From contig JAQUQP010000074.1 of NCBI GenBank assembly GCA_028716025.1, positions 1 to 8,675 of the forward strand: 8,675 bases of DNA. The letters run 5' to 3'. This document shows positions 1 through 6,329 of this stretch, piece by piece; the first letter of the stretch is position 1, and each line of letters opens with the position of its first letter. Position numbers and translations under genes: made by a program. This DNA comes from a bacterium (GTDB lineage Bacteria; UBA6262). The notes below the pieces were generated by a model. It did not search any database, was not told the DNA's origin, and was given only the letters and a program-made list of their open reading frames with translations.

Positions 1-2127
1 AGCGGTTGAGATGGGATACATCAGCGATGCCCAGGAGCTGCTTTGCGGCAGAACATAGGTCAGGTCCAGGGTTTGGTCCCGGCCCTCTTCTTCTGTCTTT
101 TCATTGATCGTATGTTTATCCTCATCGCCGTTGGCCCACTCCAGGGTACCTCTGTCGATCGGGTCCTGTCCCAAACTGCCTAAGCGCCATAAGGCTTTAT
201 CGGTCGAAATAGTATCAGCGATCTCTGATCCTTCCATATTATCGATCATAGCTTTGCCAAAAATATCGGGGTTATACTTACTCTGGGCTATTTCCGCCCC
301 AAGATCGATTTTTAATCCATCCAGGTCCAATTTCCAGAGTTCCTTTGGCCGCAATTTCAGTTTTGAGTCCCCTTCAATCACTAAGGTACTTTCCGGGGTG
401 GAACGCACATCCGGGATATTACCAGGTGAGGTGGCCCAGTTATATAATACAGTTGATCCTAAGGTGAATGTATCGCCATATTCATATTCAGTCCTGGCCC
501 CGACAATAGTCTGCTGGAATTGGCCGCCAAAGGGCATGTATTCATAATCCACTTCTATATCCGTATCATCGGTAATAGCTGCATCTTTCAGGAAGGTCAG
601 CAGTCCGATCTCATAGTCTATAAAATAATCCTCGTCTCGCACTAATTCTTCGCCATTAAGTTTTACTTTCTCGCTTTTTTGCACTAATCCAGGCCGGAGA
701 TTATAAGTTTTGACACTATGCCGGTATTCCACATAGATTATAAAATGATGGTTGGGAATATTAATATAAACATCAGGATAAGGCGGATCGAACGGGGTAT
801 CATCCAGAAAACGGATAGTGCCAAAATCATAGTCCACTTCAAAAGGATATGAGCCGGTACTTTGTTCAACGCGGTTCAGGTCCATGATCTTGACAATGAA
901 TTTATTCGGATCATTGATGAGCTTGGTGCTGCCCAGACTGTAATAGTTTTTCATTTCCCGGGTGATCCCGGTTTCAAATTCATCCTTGATCACTACCCAG
1001 TTCTCAGCTTTAACGGCAGAATTACTGGAGAGCCAGGTGCCATCCGGCCTTTTGTAGTCCACGGCAATAATATAGTTAGAGCCGATATTCGTATTAAAAG
1101 TAATAATACCGGTACGATAATCAACGGTATAATCCAGTCCGGCATTTTGCCGGTCAAAATATCCGCTATAAACGACTCCATTAACATCACGCAAGGTTAA
1201 TTGTCTCGCATTAGTATTATCAGTGCCGATCCGGTTATCGATATAGATCTCCACACTTCCCGAAGTAATAGGCAGGTCTGTGGTTTGGGCGGCATCGATG
1301 GGATATATTTTGTAATATTTACGCCGGATATACTGGGTGTCAAATAATTCCCTTTTTTCAAACGTAGTATTGCCTTTAAAACGCTTGGTTTCAGTCACAC
1401 CTTTGGTTCGGCTGCCAATACCCATGATCCGTAATTTGCTGTTGTCCGTTGACACCGGCAAGGTATCGATCTTACCGCCGAACAATTTTTTATTATACGA
1501 TACGAACTCAGTTTGTGGTAAGGTCAGGTCAATATCACCAAAAGCCGCTTCCTGAACCACTTCTTCTGGTTCACCTTTATAGATGACAGAAATATCCCTT
1601 TTATCCTCTTTGGTATCATCGTAATCGATATTGACCGAGATCTTAGGGCCTACTTTACCTTTTATTTTTACCTGCAGTTCCTGCTGCATATCCAGCCGGT
1701 CGGTGACTCCCGCCGGGGTCCCGGTAAGGGTTTTTTGGTCAGGGTGGGCATATTTAACTTTACCGGTCTTAATATTGATCATCTTACGGCCGGAAATATT
1801 GAGTTTGGATTCATACGGCAGGTTAAATTCAATTCCTTCTGCCAATTTATCTTGCGCTTCTTTGGCCCGTTCCTGGTTTCTTTTGACTTTTAACCATTGG
1901 TCTCGCTTGAAGGACATGGCTTTAGGCGCGGCTAAAACAGCGGGAGTATTACTTTTTATTGGGGGTAAAAAAGTAAAAGTGCTCAAGGCTACATTATAAT
2001 TATCCTGACTGGCAGGGCTAGCATTGGCTTGACGCAGGCTCACTTTAGGCGTTTGCGCTAAAAGGTTACCGGCCAGAGTCAACCAGGACAACACAAAAAT
2101 CAGGATAATGGCAATAAATTTCCGCAA
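1..2127 (-). CDS. sprA: SprA-like outer-membrane translocon protein (T9SS), N-terminal 709 codons, cut by window edge
   Basis: The reading frame is open for 709 codons and runs off the left edge. Known SprA/Sov proteins are about 2400 residues, so perhaps a third is present. The start is a TTG at 2127-2125, chosen because GGGGA lies five bases upstream and it gives a clean signal peptide (MRKF, a hydrophobic run to about residue 20, AQ near 24-25). SprA-like signs: a strand-rich block at residues 150-222 (VKIKGKVGPKISVNIDYDD, later KKLFGGK), a repeated DY-x2-G module at 331-530, and DNMEGSEISD at 629-638, which resembles the conserved DxFEGS segment of SprA. In Bacteroidota SprA forms the giant barrel through which T9SS cargo leaves the outer membrane, partnered by PorV. 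A PorV-like gene and a candidate cargo protease lie in the same window. Family assignment is by recognition; export function here is inferred. Confidence 0.78.
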   Translation of the reverse strand, partial: MRKFIAIILIFVLSWLTLAGNLLAQTPKVSLRQANASPASQDNYNVALSTFTFLPPIKSNTPAVLAAPKAMSFKRDQWLKVKRNQERAKEAQDKLAEGIEFNLPYESKLNISGRKMINIKTGKVKYAHPDQKTLTGTPAGVTDRLDMQQELQVKIKGKVGPKISVNIDYDDTKEDKRDISVIYKGEPEEVVQEAAFGDIDLTLPQTEFVSYNKKLFGGKIDTLPVSTDNSKLRIMGIGSRTKGVTETKRFKGNTTFEKRELFDTQYIRRKYYKIYPIDAAQTTDLPITSGSVEIYIDNRIGTDNTNARQLTLRDVNGVVYSGYFDRQNAGLDYTVDYRTGIITFNTNIGSNYIIAVDYKRPDGTWLSSNSAVKAENWVVIKDEFETGITREMKNYYSLGSTKLINDPNKFIVKIMDLNRVEQSTGSYPFEVDYDFGTIRFLDDTPFDPPYPDVYINIPNHHFIIYVEYRHSVKTYNLRPGLVQKSEKVKLNGEELVRDEDYFIDYEIGLLTFLKDAAITDDTDIEVDYEYMPFGGQFQQTIVGARTEYEYGDTFTLGSTVLYNWATSPGNIPDVRSTPESTLVIEGDSKLKLRPKELWKLDLDGLKIDLGAEIAQSKYNPDIFGKAMIDNMEGSEIADTISTDKALWRLGSLGQDPIDRGTLEWANGDEDKHTINEKTEEEGRDQTLDLTYVLPQSSSWASLMYPISTA

Positions 2128-2176
2128 GCTTTTCCCCAAGTTAAGTATATTGATAAAAGGCAAGAATATTTATATA

Positions 2177-2205
2177 AGTATAGCTTAAATACTGCTTTTT
2201 TTCAA
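2177..2205 (-). promoter_or_regulatory. Sigma70-like promoter of the sprA-like gene
   Basis: Read on the minus strand: TTGAAA (2205-2200), a 17-base spacer, then TATACT (2182-2177). Transcription would start near 2170, leaving a leader of roughly 43 bases before the TTG start. Both hexamers differ from consensus by one or two bases and the spacer is optimal. It faces away from the lptF promoter in the same intergenic space. Confidence 0.65.
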
Positions 2206-2240
2206 CACAAATACACTTTTCCGGTTAGCTATCTTTCTAT

Positions 2241-2270
2241 TTGCTAAATACCTGTGAAATAGTATATAAT
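2241..2270 (+). promoter_or_regulatory. Sigma70-like promoter of lptFG, possibly giving a leaderless mRNA
   Basis: TTGCTA (2241-2246), an 18-base spacer and a perfect TATAAT (2265-2270). The best lptF start codon is at 2277, exactly where transcription would be expected to begin, and no Shine-Dalgarno sequence precedes it. The transcript may therefore begin at or within a base or two of the AUG. The -10 is strong and the -35 moderate. Confidence 0.6.
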
Positions 2271-2276
2271 AATGAT

Positions 2277-3380
2277 ATGCGAATTTTAACCAAATATATT
2301 TTAAGGGAAAGCCTGGCTTCATTTTTGCTGGCCATGCTCCTGTTTACTTTTATCCTCTTAATGAACCGTATTTTTGATTTGGTCAGTATGGTCATAAGTA
2401 AAGGAGTCGGCCTGGCGGCAGTAGGTAAACTCTTATCCTATACTTTGCCCTTCACGCTGACGCTGAGCCTGCCCATGGCCACTTTATTAGCTATTTTGCT
2501 GGCTCTGGGACGTCTCAACCAGGATAATGAGATCACCGCTATTAAAGCCAGCGGCGTTTCTACTTTACGGCTCATGACCCCTCTGCTGGTAACCTGCTTC
2601 CTGCTTTCCATCCTCGGCATCTATTTCAATGACCGGGTAGTCCCAGCCGCGAACCATAAATTCAAAAACCTTTATACGGAGATAATTTACCGCCAGCCGG
2701 TGCTCAAACTGGAAGAACATACTTTTATCGAGCTGAAGGATACCCGGCTTTATTTCGAATCGATCGACAAAAAAGCTTCTACTTTCCAAGGCGTAATAAT
2801 TTACCGGAACGAAAAGGACAGCCTCCCGCTGATGATCACCGCGCAAGACGGCAATTTCCGCAGCAACCAGAAACAAGGATTGTTACTGGAATTGCATAAC
2901 GGGGCCCGGCACATGGTGGATAAGAAAGATTTCCTAAAATATAACCGCGTTTTCTTTAATACTTATTCCATGCTGATCAATTTAGCCCAGGATGCGCCCA
3001 AGGATTCGATCCGTTATAAGAGCCTGCGGGAAATGGACAAACAGGAATTAGGGACTGAGATCAAGCGTCTTCAGGACAGCAATATCAAGCATAATACGCT
3101 ATTAGTAGAATATCATTTACGCAATGTCATACCCTTTGCCTGCCTGACCTTTGCTTTAATCGCCATTCCGCTGGGATTAAGGCCAAAGCAGACCACCAAA
3201 GGTCTTGGTTTCGGACTGAGCCTGATCCTAATCGTAGTATACTATACCATTCTGATATCCGGTATGACGGCCGGGGAACGCGGCATGATCAAACCGGCTA
3301 TTGCCGTCTGGTTGCCGAATATAATTATGGGAGTGGCTGGTATTTTATTCAGTATTAAAGTAATCAGAGGCAAAATTTAG
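2277..3380 (+). CDS. lptF: LptF/LptG-family LPS export ABC permease, first of pair (LptF-like)
   Basis: Inner-membrane permease of the YjgP/YjgQ family (367 residues; E. coli LptF is 366). With LptG and the ATPase LptB it extracts lipopolysaccharide from the inner membrane and passes it to the periplasmic bridge. Six membrane segments are visible at about 12-32, 51-75, 99-120, 283-300, 307-328 and 340-362, with a hydrophilic periplasmic domain of about 160 residues between the third and fourth. The family signature NEITAIKASGVS is at 84-95, just before segment 3. The ATG at 2277 was chosen over an in-frame TTG at 2241 because that TTG is part of the -35 box and would add 12 residues unlike the family. 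lptG follows after 49 bases. LptF rather than LptG is assigned by gene order and overall look; the family is secure, the paralogue less so. Confidence 0.85.
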   Translation: MRILTKYILRESLASFLLAMLLFTFILLMNRIFDLVSMVISKGVGLAAVGKLLSYTLPFTLTLSLPMATLLAILLALGRLNQDNEITAIKASGVSTLRLMTPLLVTCFLLSILGIYFNDRVVPAANHKFKNLYTEIIYRQPVLKLEEHTFIELKDTRLYFESIDKKASTFQGVIIYRNEKDSLPLMITAQDGNFRSNQKQGLLLELHNGARHMVDKKDFLKYNRVFFNTYSMLINLAQDAPKDSIRYKSLREMDKQELGTEIKRLQDSNIKHNTLLVEYHLRNVIPFACLTFALIAIPLGLRPKQTTKGLGFGLSLILIVVYYTILISGMTAGERGMIKPAIAVWLPNIIMGVAGILFSIKVIRGKI

Positions 3381-3386
3381 TGAATC

Positions 3387-3421
3387 ATTCGGTATTCATT
3401 CGCTGTTATTCGCGTAATTCG
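3387..3421 (+). repeat. Four ATTCG words spaced 9-11 bases, lptF-lptG intergenic
   Basis: ATTCG occurs at 3387, 3398, 3408 and 3417, about one DNA helix turn apart, filling most of the 49-base gap. The last copy runs into GAGG (3421-3424), which sits five bases before the lptG ATG and serves as its ribosome-binding site. It may be a copy of a dispersed intergenic repeat or a degenerate tandem array; the window has no second copy to compare. Confidence 0.6.
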
Positions 3422-3429
3422 AGGTTTTC

Positions 3430-4518
3430 ATGAAAATAGTAGATCGCTATGTATTAAAACAGTATGGACAGGCGTTTTTCTTTGCGCTCAGTTGTTTTGC
3501 CCTGGTCGTCCTGATCTCCCAGTTTTTTGATAAGATAGATACTTTTTTGAATTATAAGACTTCGCCTGACCGGATCATTATTTATCTTTTCTATCGCCTG
3601 CCCTTCTGGCTGGTGCAGGTTATGCCTGTTGCTACATTATTGGCTACCTTGTTTTCTCTCAGTAATATGCTCCGGTATAATGAGCTCACCGCCATGAAAG
3701 CTTCGGGATTAAGCATCTACCGTATTTTATTGCCGGTATTTATATTTACGGCGATCCTTTGCGGATTGACATTTATTTTTAATGAAACCCTGGCGTCGCC
3801 GTTGGAATACAAAGCCAAATTATATGAAAAGCACAAGATCCGCCACGAGCAAGGGCTCGATTACCTGATGCGGAACAATGTCATTTACTTTGGCCAGAAT
3901 AACCGCATTTATAATATCCGGTTCTTTGACGGGCAAAATAACATCATGAAAGATGTCCAGATCGATGAATTTAACGGTAATCATATCTTAGTGAAACAAT
4001 TAGTGGCCAAAGCAGGACAATGGCAGGATAACCAGTGGACTTTCGACGACGGCATTATCCGGGAATTTGAACAGAACGGCCAGAATATTACCAGGGAAGA
4101 AAAGTTTGACCGGATAAATCCAGTCCTGCCGGAAACCCCTGGTGATTTCCAGCGAGAAGCCAAGAAATCCAAGGAAATGGATTACCGGGAACTTAAAGAT
4201 TACATAATCCGGCTGCGTAAAAATGGACTGCCAGCTAATAAAGAACAGGTTGAACTGGGACTTAAGTTCTCCTACCCTTTTGCCAACCTGGTGATCCTGC
4301 TAATGGGGATACCTTTTGCCTTATGGGCCAAACAATCCAGTAAGATCATGAGTTTTGGTACTGGCATGGTCATTGCTTTTATTTTCTGGGGAACTATTGA
4401 GGTAGGTCATGCTCTAGGTGAGAATAAAGTTTTAACTCCGGTACTGGCTGCTTGGCTCTCTAATATCATTTTTGGCAGCATCGGTGTCTGGCTGCTGGTG
4501 AAGAAAGTCAGGAAATAG
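3430..4518 (+). CDS. lptG: LptF/LptG-family LPS export ABC permease, second of pair (LptG-like)
   Basis: Second YjgP/YjgQ-family permease (362 residues; E. coli LptG is 360), expected to pair with the preceding LptF-like protein and LptB for lipopolysaccharide extraction. Membrane segments lie at about 14-30, 50-78, 99-117, 280-298, 307-325 and 335-356. The signature NELTAMKASGLS is at 84-95, and the periplasmic domain spans about 118-279. The stretch before segment 4 (MDYRELKDYIIRLRKNG, 250-266) is typical of the LptG side of the family. The ATG has GAGG five bases upstream. It is very probably co-transcribed with lptF; no promoter is evident in the short gap. lptB and the other lpt genes are not in the window. 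The gene ends five bases from the stop of the convergent protease gene. Confidence 0.87.
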   Translation: MKIVDRYVLKQYGQAFFFALSCFALVVLISQFFDKIDTFLNYKTSPDRIIIYLFYRLPFWLVQVMPVATLLATLFSLSNMLRYNELTAMKASGLSIYRILLPVFIFTAILCGLTFIFNETLASPLEYKAKLYEKHKIRHEQGLDYLMRNNVIYFGQNNRIYNIRFFDGQNNIMKDVQIDEFNGNHILVKQLVAKAGQWQDNQWTFDDGIIREFEQNGQNITREEKFDRINPVLPETPGDFQREAKKSKEMDYRELKDYIIRLRKNGLPANKEQVELGLKFSYPFANLVILLMGIPFALWAKQSSKIMSFGTGMVIAFIFWGTIEVGHALGENKVLTPVLAAWLSNIIFGSIGVWLLVKKVRK

Positions 4519-4523
4519 ACGTC

Positions 4524-6245
4524 TTATTTTATGATCGCTACTTTACCGATTTTTTCCTTATTATCCGCTTTAAACCAGAAGAGATAGACCCCACTGGCTA
4601 CTTTTTCTCCAGCTTCATTTCTTCCATCCCATGAATATTCATACTCCACCTTATTATCAGAGATGTCTACCTGGTTGATCTCCCCGGTTTTTGCTTCCCG
4701 GATCAATCCTCCGTTTACATCGTATATTTTTAGGTCAATATCCCTGGGTTCAACCATATTAGTAGTGATAATTTTAAGTTTAGCCTGCCCAGTAGTGCTG
4801 GGATTGGGATAACTATAGACATTAGTTATATCAGGTAATTTAGTAAATACTGCCTGATAAATGTCAAAAGTCATGTAAGAGCCAACGGCATTGTTGATAT
4901 TTAAGACACTGAACTGGGATGGCTTGTTATTATAGGCGCCATTATTAGTACTCACGAAACTGGTAATCCCTCGCGTACCCGGGAAAGGATCACTAGCTTC
5001 ACTGGTTTTGTCTGTGCTGTCCGCTTCCTCCAGGTCCACAGCGCGATGCGGGACATATGGTTCCGAATTGACGACATTCAGTTCCATGGCAGAGCCGGTA
5101 TTGCCATATTTATCATATGTTTCATAATCCAGTATGGCATCATCAATGTGCCAGAACAATAAACCTTCTCCCGGTAAATACGAGTCAAAATATTCTTTCC
5201 GGCGATACTCCACTAAAAAATATTCCTTAACTCGATCGTCGGCAGTCAGTAACGGAATTTTATAAACACTCTGCGCATTGCCAGGATAAACAGGCACTGC
5301 TAATTGCTGCGAGGTTAAGGTGGTTGGTGTTATCCAACCCAGGAATTGTTTTCCCCAAGCATTGATATGTGCTGGCCGGGAACCATCTTGGCCGGGTCCT
5401 AACCATGACCCCCCATCCATCAAGTCCCAGTTTCCCACAACTGTACTCCCGCGAGTAACTTGGGTATTATACAGATCAGGCAACCCCAAATCATGTCCGA
5501 ATTCATGAGCAAATGTCCCGACCTTAGAGTATTCGCTCATCATCGTATAGTTCTTCACATGTACTCCGTCATTGGTGAGATATCCTTTTTCATCAATGAC
5601 ATTACCATTAATTACGGTAAAAGAACCACTGTGCGACCAGATATTAGTGGCAATATCCGTATCTTCCTGTCCATAACCCGCATGAACAATTATGACATGA
5701 TTTACGATTCCATCACCATCTAGATCATACTGGGAAAAATTAATATCAGCATCTGCTTCTTGTACCGCTTCAATGACCAGGTTGCAAATATCTGTGTTCA
5801 GGCCATCTGTTTGATATCCATCCGCTCCATAATAACTCATTATTTTGCTGCTTTTATACCAACGGGTACCGGTAGTCCCGGTTACGGTAAGTTGTCCATC
5901 ACTGACTTCCTTATAGTAATCATGCAGGCTATTGTATCCTGTCTCCTGGCTGAATAATAAGTTATCAAAATATGCTTTAGTATGACTAGTCGATGCCTTA
6001 ACATCAGCGAATTCTACCAGTATCGCAACTACTTTCGCCGTACCAGTAGTAATCGCCTTGCGAACCACATGTTCAGCAGGCATTAATGGTACAGCTATCC
6101 GCGGCTGAGAGACCAAAGCCTGCATCTCCTGTGTCAAGGGACCGGTGTTATAGATCAAAGGATGCGGCGGAGCAGCCACAGCAGTTGATAGTTGATAGTT
6201 GATGGTTGATAGTAAAAACAAAAAAACAATTCCTATTTTTTTCAA
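4524..6245 (-). CDS. Secreted M6-family metalloprotease with T9SS-type/FlgD-like C-terminal domain
   Basis: Extracellular zinc protease of the M6 (immune inhibitor A-like) family, 573 residues. The start is a TTG with GGAG six bases upstream; an ATG 12 bases further out in the same frame is followed at once by a stop. A signal peptide covers about 1-25 (cleavage near AVA/A). The M6 catalytic region spans roughly 70-370: YDLDGDGIVNHV at 173-184, a calcium-type loop usual in the family, then the zinc site HEFGHDLGLPD with H247, E248, H251 and probably D257. Residues 472-573 form a separate beta domain: YPNPS at 479-483, LKIYDVNGG at 505-513, and SGVYLFWFKA then GKVAIIK at the end, the pattern of type A T9SS sorting domains and of FlgD-like domains. 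Given the SprA-like and PorV-like genes nearby, cargo of that route is a reasonable inference. Substrate unknown. A 7-base tandem repeat lies in the signal-peptide codons. Confidence 0.92.
   Translation of the reverse strand: MKKIGIVFLFLLSTINYQLSTAVAAPPHPLIYNTGPLTQEMQALVSQPRIAVPLMPAEHVVRKAITTGTAKVVAILVEFADVKASTSHTKAYFDNLLFSQETGYNSLHDYYKEVSDGQLTVTGTTGTRWYKSSKIMSYYGADGYQTDGLNTDICNLVIEAVQEADADINFSQYDLDGDGIVNHVIIVHAGYGQEDTDIATNIWSHSGSFTVINGNVIDEKGYLTNDGVHVKNYTMMSEYSKVGTFAHEFGHDLGLPDLYNTQVTRGSTVVGNWDLMDGGSWLGPGQDGSRPAHINAWGKQFLGWITPTTLTSQQLAVPVYPGNAQSVYKIPLLTADDRVKEYFLVEYRRKEYFDSYLPGEGLLFWHIDDAILDYETYDKYGNTGSAMELNVVNSEPYVPHRAVDLEEADSTDKTSEASDPFPGTRGITSFVSTNNGAYNNKPSQFSVLNINNAVGSYMTFDIYQAVFTKLPDITNVYSYPNPSTTGQAKLKIITTNMVEPRDIDLKIYDVNGGLIREAKTGEINQVDISDNKVEYEYSWDGRNEAGEKVASGVYLFWFKADNKEKIGKVAIIK
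6184..6213 (-). repeat. Heptanucleotide tandem repeat inside the protease signal peptide
   Basis: Four 7-base units (GTTGATA on the plus strand; 6184-6190, 6191-6197, 6198-6204 with one mismatch, 6205-6211) plus a partial unit. They encode STINYQLST of the signal peptide. The unit contains no stop in any frame, so each frame reads a cyclic heptapeptide; gain or loss of one unit shifts the downstream frame, while three units preserve it. Confidence 0.85.
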
Positions 6246-6260
6246 GAGTTACTCCATGAA

Positions 6261-6296
6261 TAGAAAAGCCGCTTACCAGGTAAGCGGCCTTTTCTA
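6261..6296 (-). terminator. Hairpin between the PorV-like and protease genes (terminator or leader stem-loop)
   Basis: A nine-pair GC-rich stem (GCCGCTTAC and GTAAGCGGC) with a three-base loop at 6277-6279 is flanked by A-rich and T-rich arms that extend the pairing to about 16 pairs with one bulged base. On the minus strand the stem is followed by TTTTCTATT, so it looks like an intrinsic terminator of the lipoprotein/PorV-like operon. It also lies in the leader of the protease gene, with the protease ribosome-binding site (GGAG, 6255-6252) just beyond it. Confidence 0.75.
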
Positions 6297-6300
6297 TTAT

Positions 6301-6329
6301 TCTATAAATCCTTAGAAGCCAATAGACAA
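6301..6329 (-). promoter_or_regulatory. Possible promoter of the protease gene, overlapping the end of the PorV-like gene
   Basis: Minus strand TTGTCT (6329-6324), a 17-base spacer and TATAGA (6306-6301). The -35 and spacer overlap the last codons and stop of the PorV-like gene. Transcription would begin near 6294, so the mRNA would start with the hairpin at 6261-6296. Such matches are common in AT-rich DNA; support is the optimal spacing and the need for a promoter beyond a terminator. Confidence 0.4.

Noticed and set aside
862..1200. Plus-strand frames opposite the SprA-like gene
   Set aside because: They lack ribosome-binding sites and recognisable domains, and lie opposite a continuous 709-codon frame with clear family features.
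2137..2139. TTG at 2139 as the start of the SprA-like gene
   Set aside because: It lies on the GGGG stretch that serves as ribosome-binding site for the TTG at 2127 and has no site of its own.
2241..2276. In-frame TTG at 2241 as an earlier lptF start
   Set aside because: It coincides with the -35 box, lacks a ribosome-binding site and adds 12 residues unlike the family; ATG 2277 gives the usual length.
4517..4524. AGACGTCT palindrome as a shared terminator for the convergent genes
   Set aside because: It has no loop and no adjoining T-run; it cannot form a terminator hairpin.
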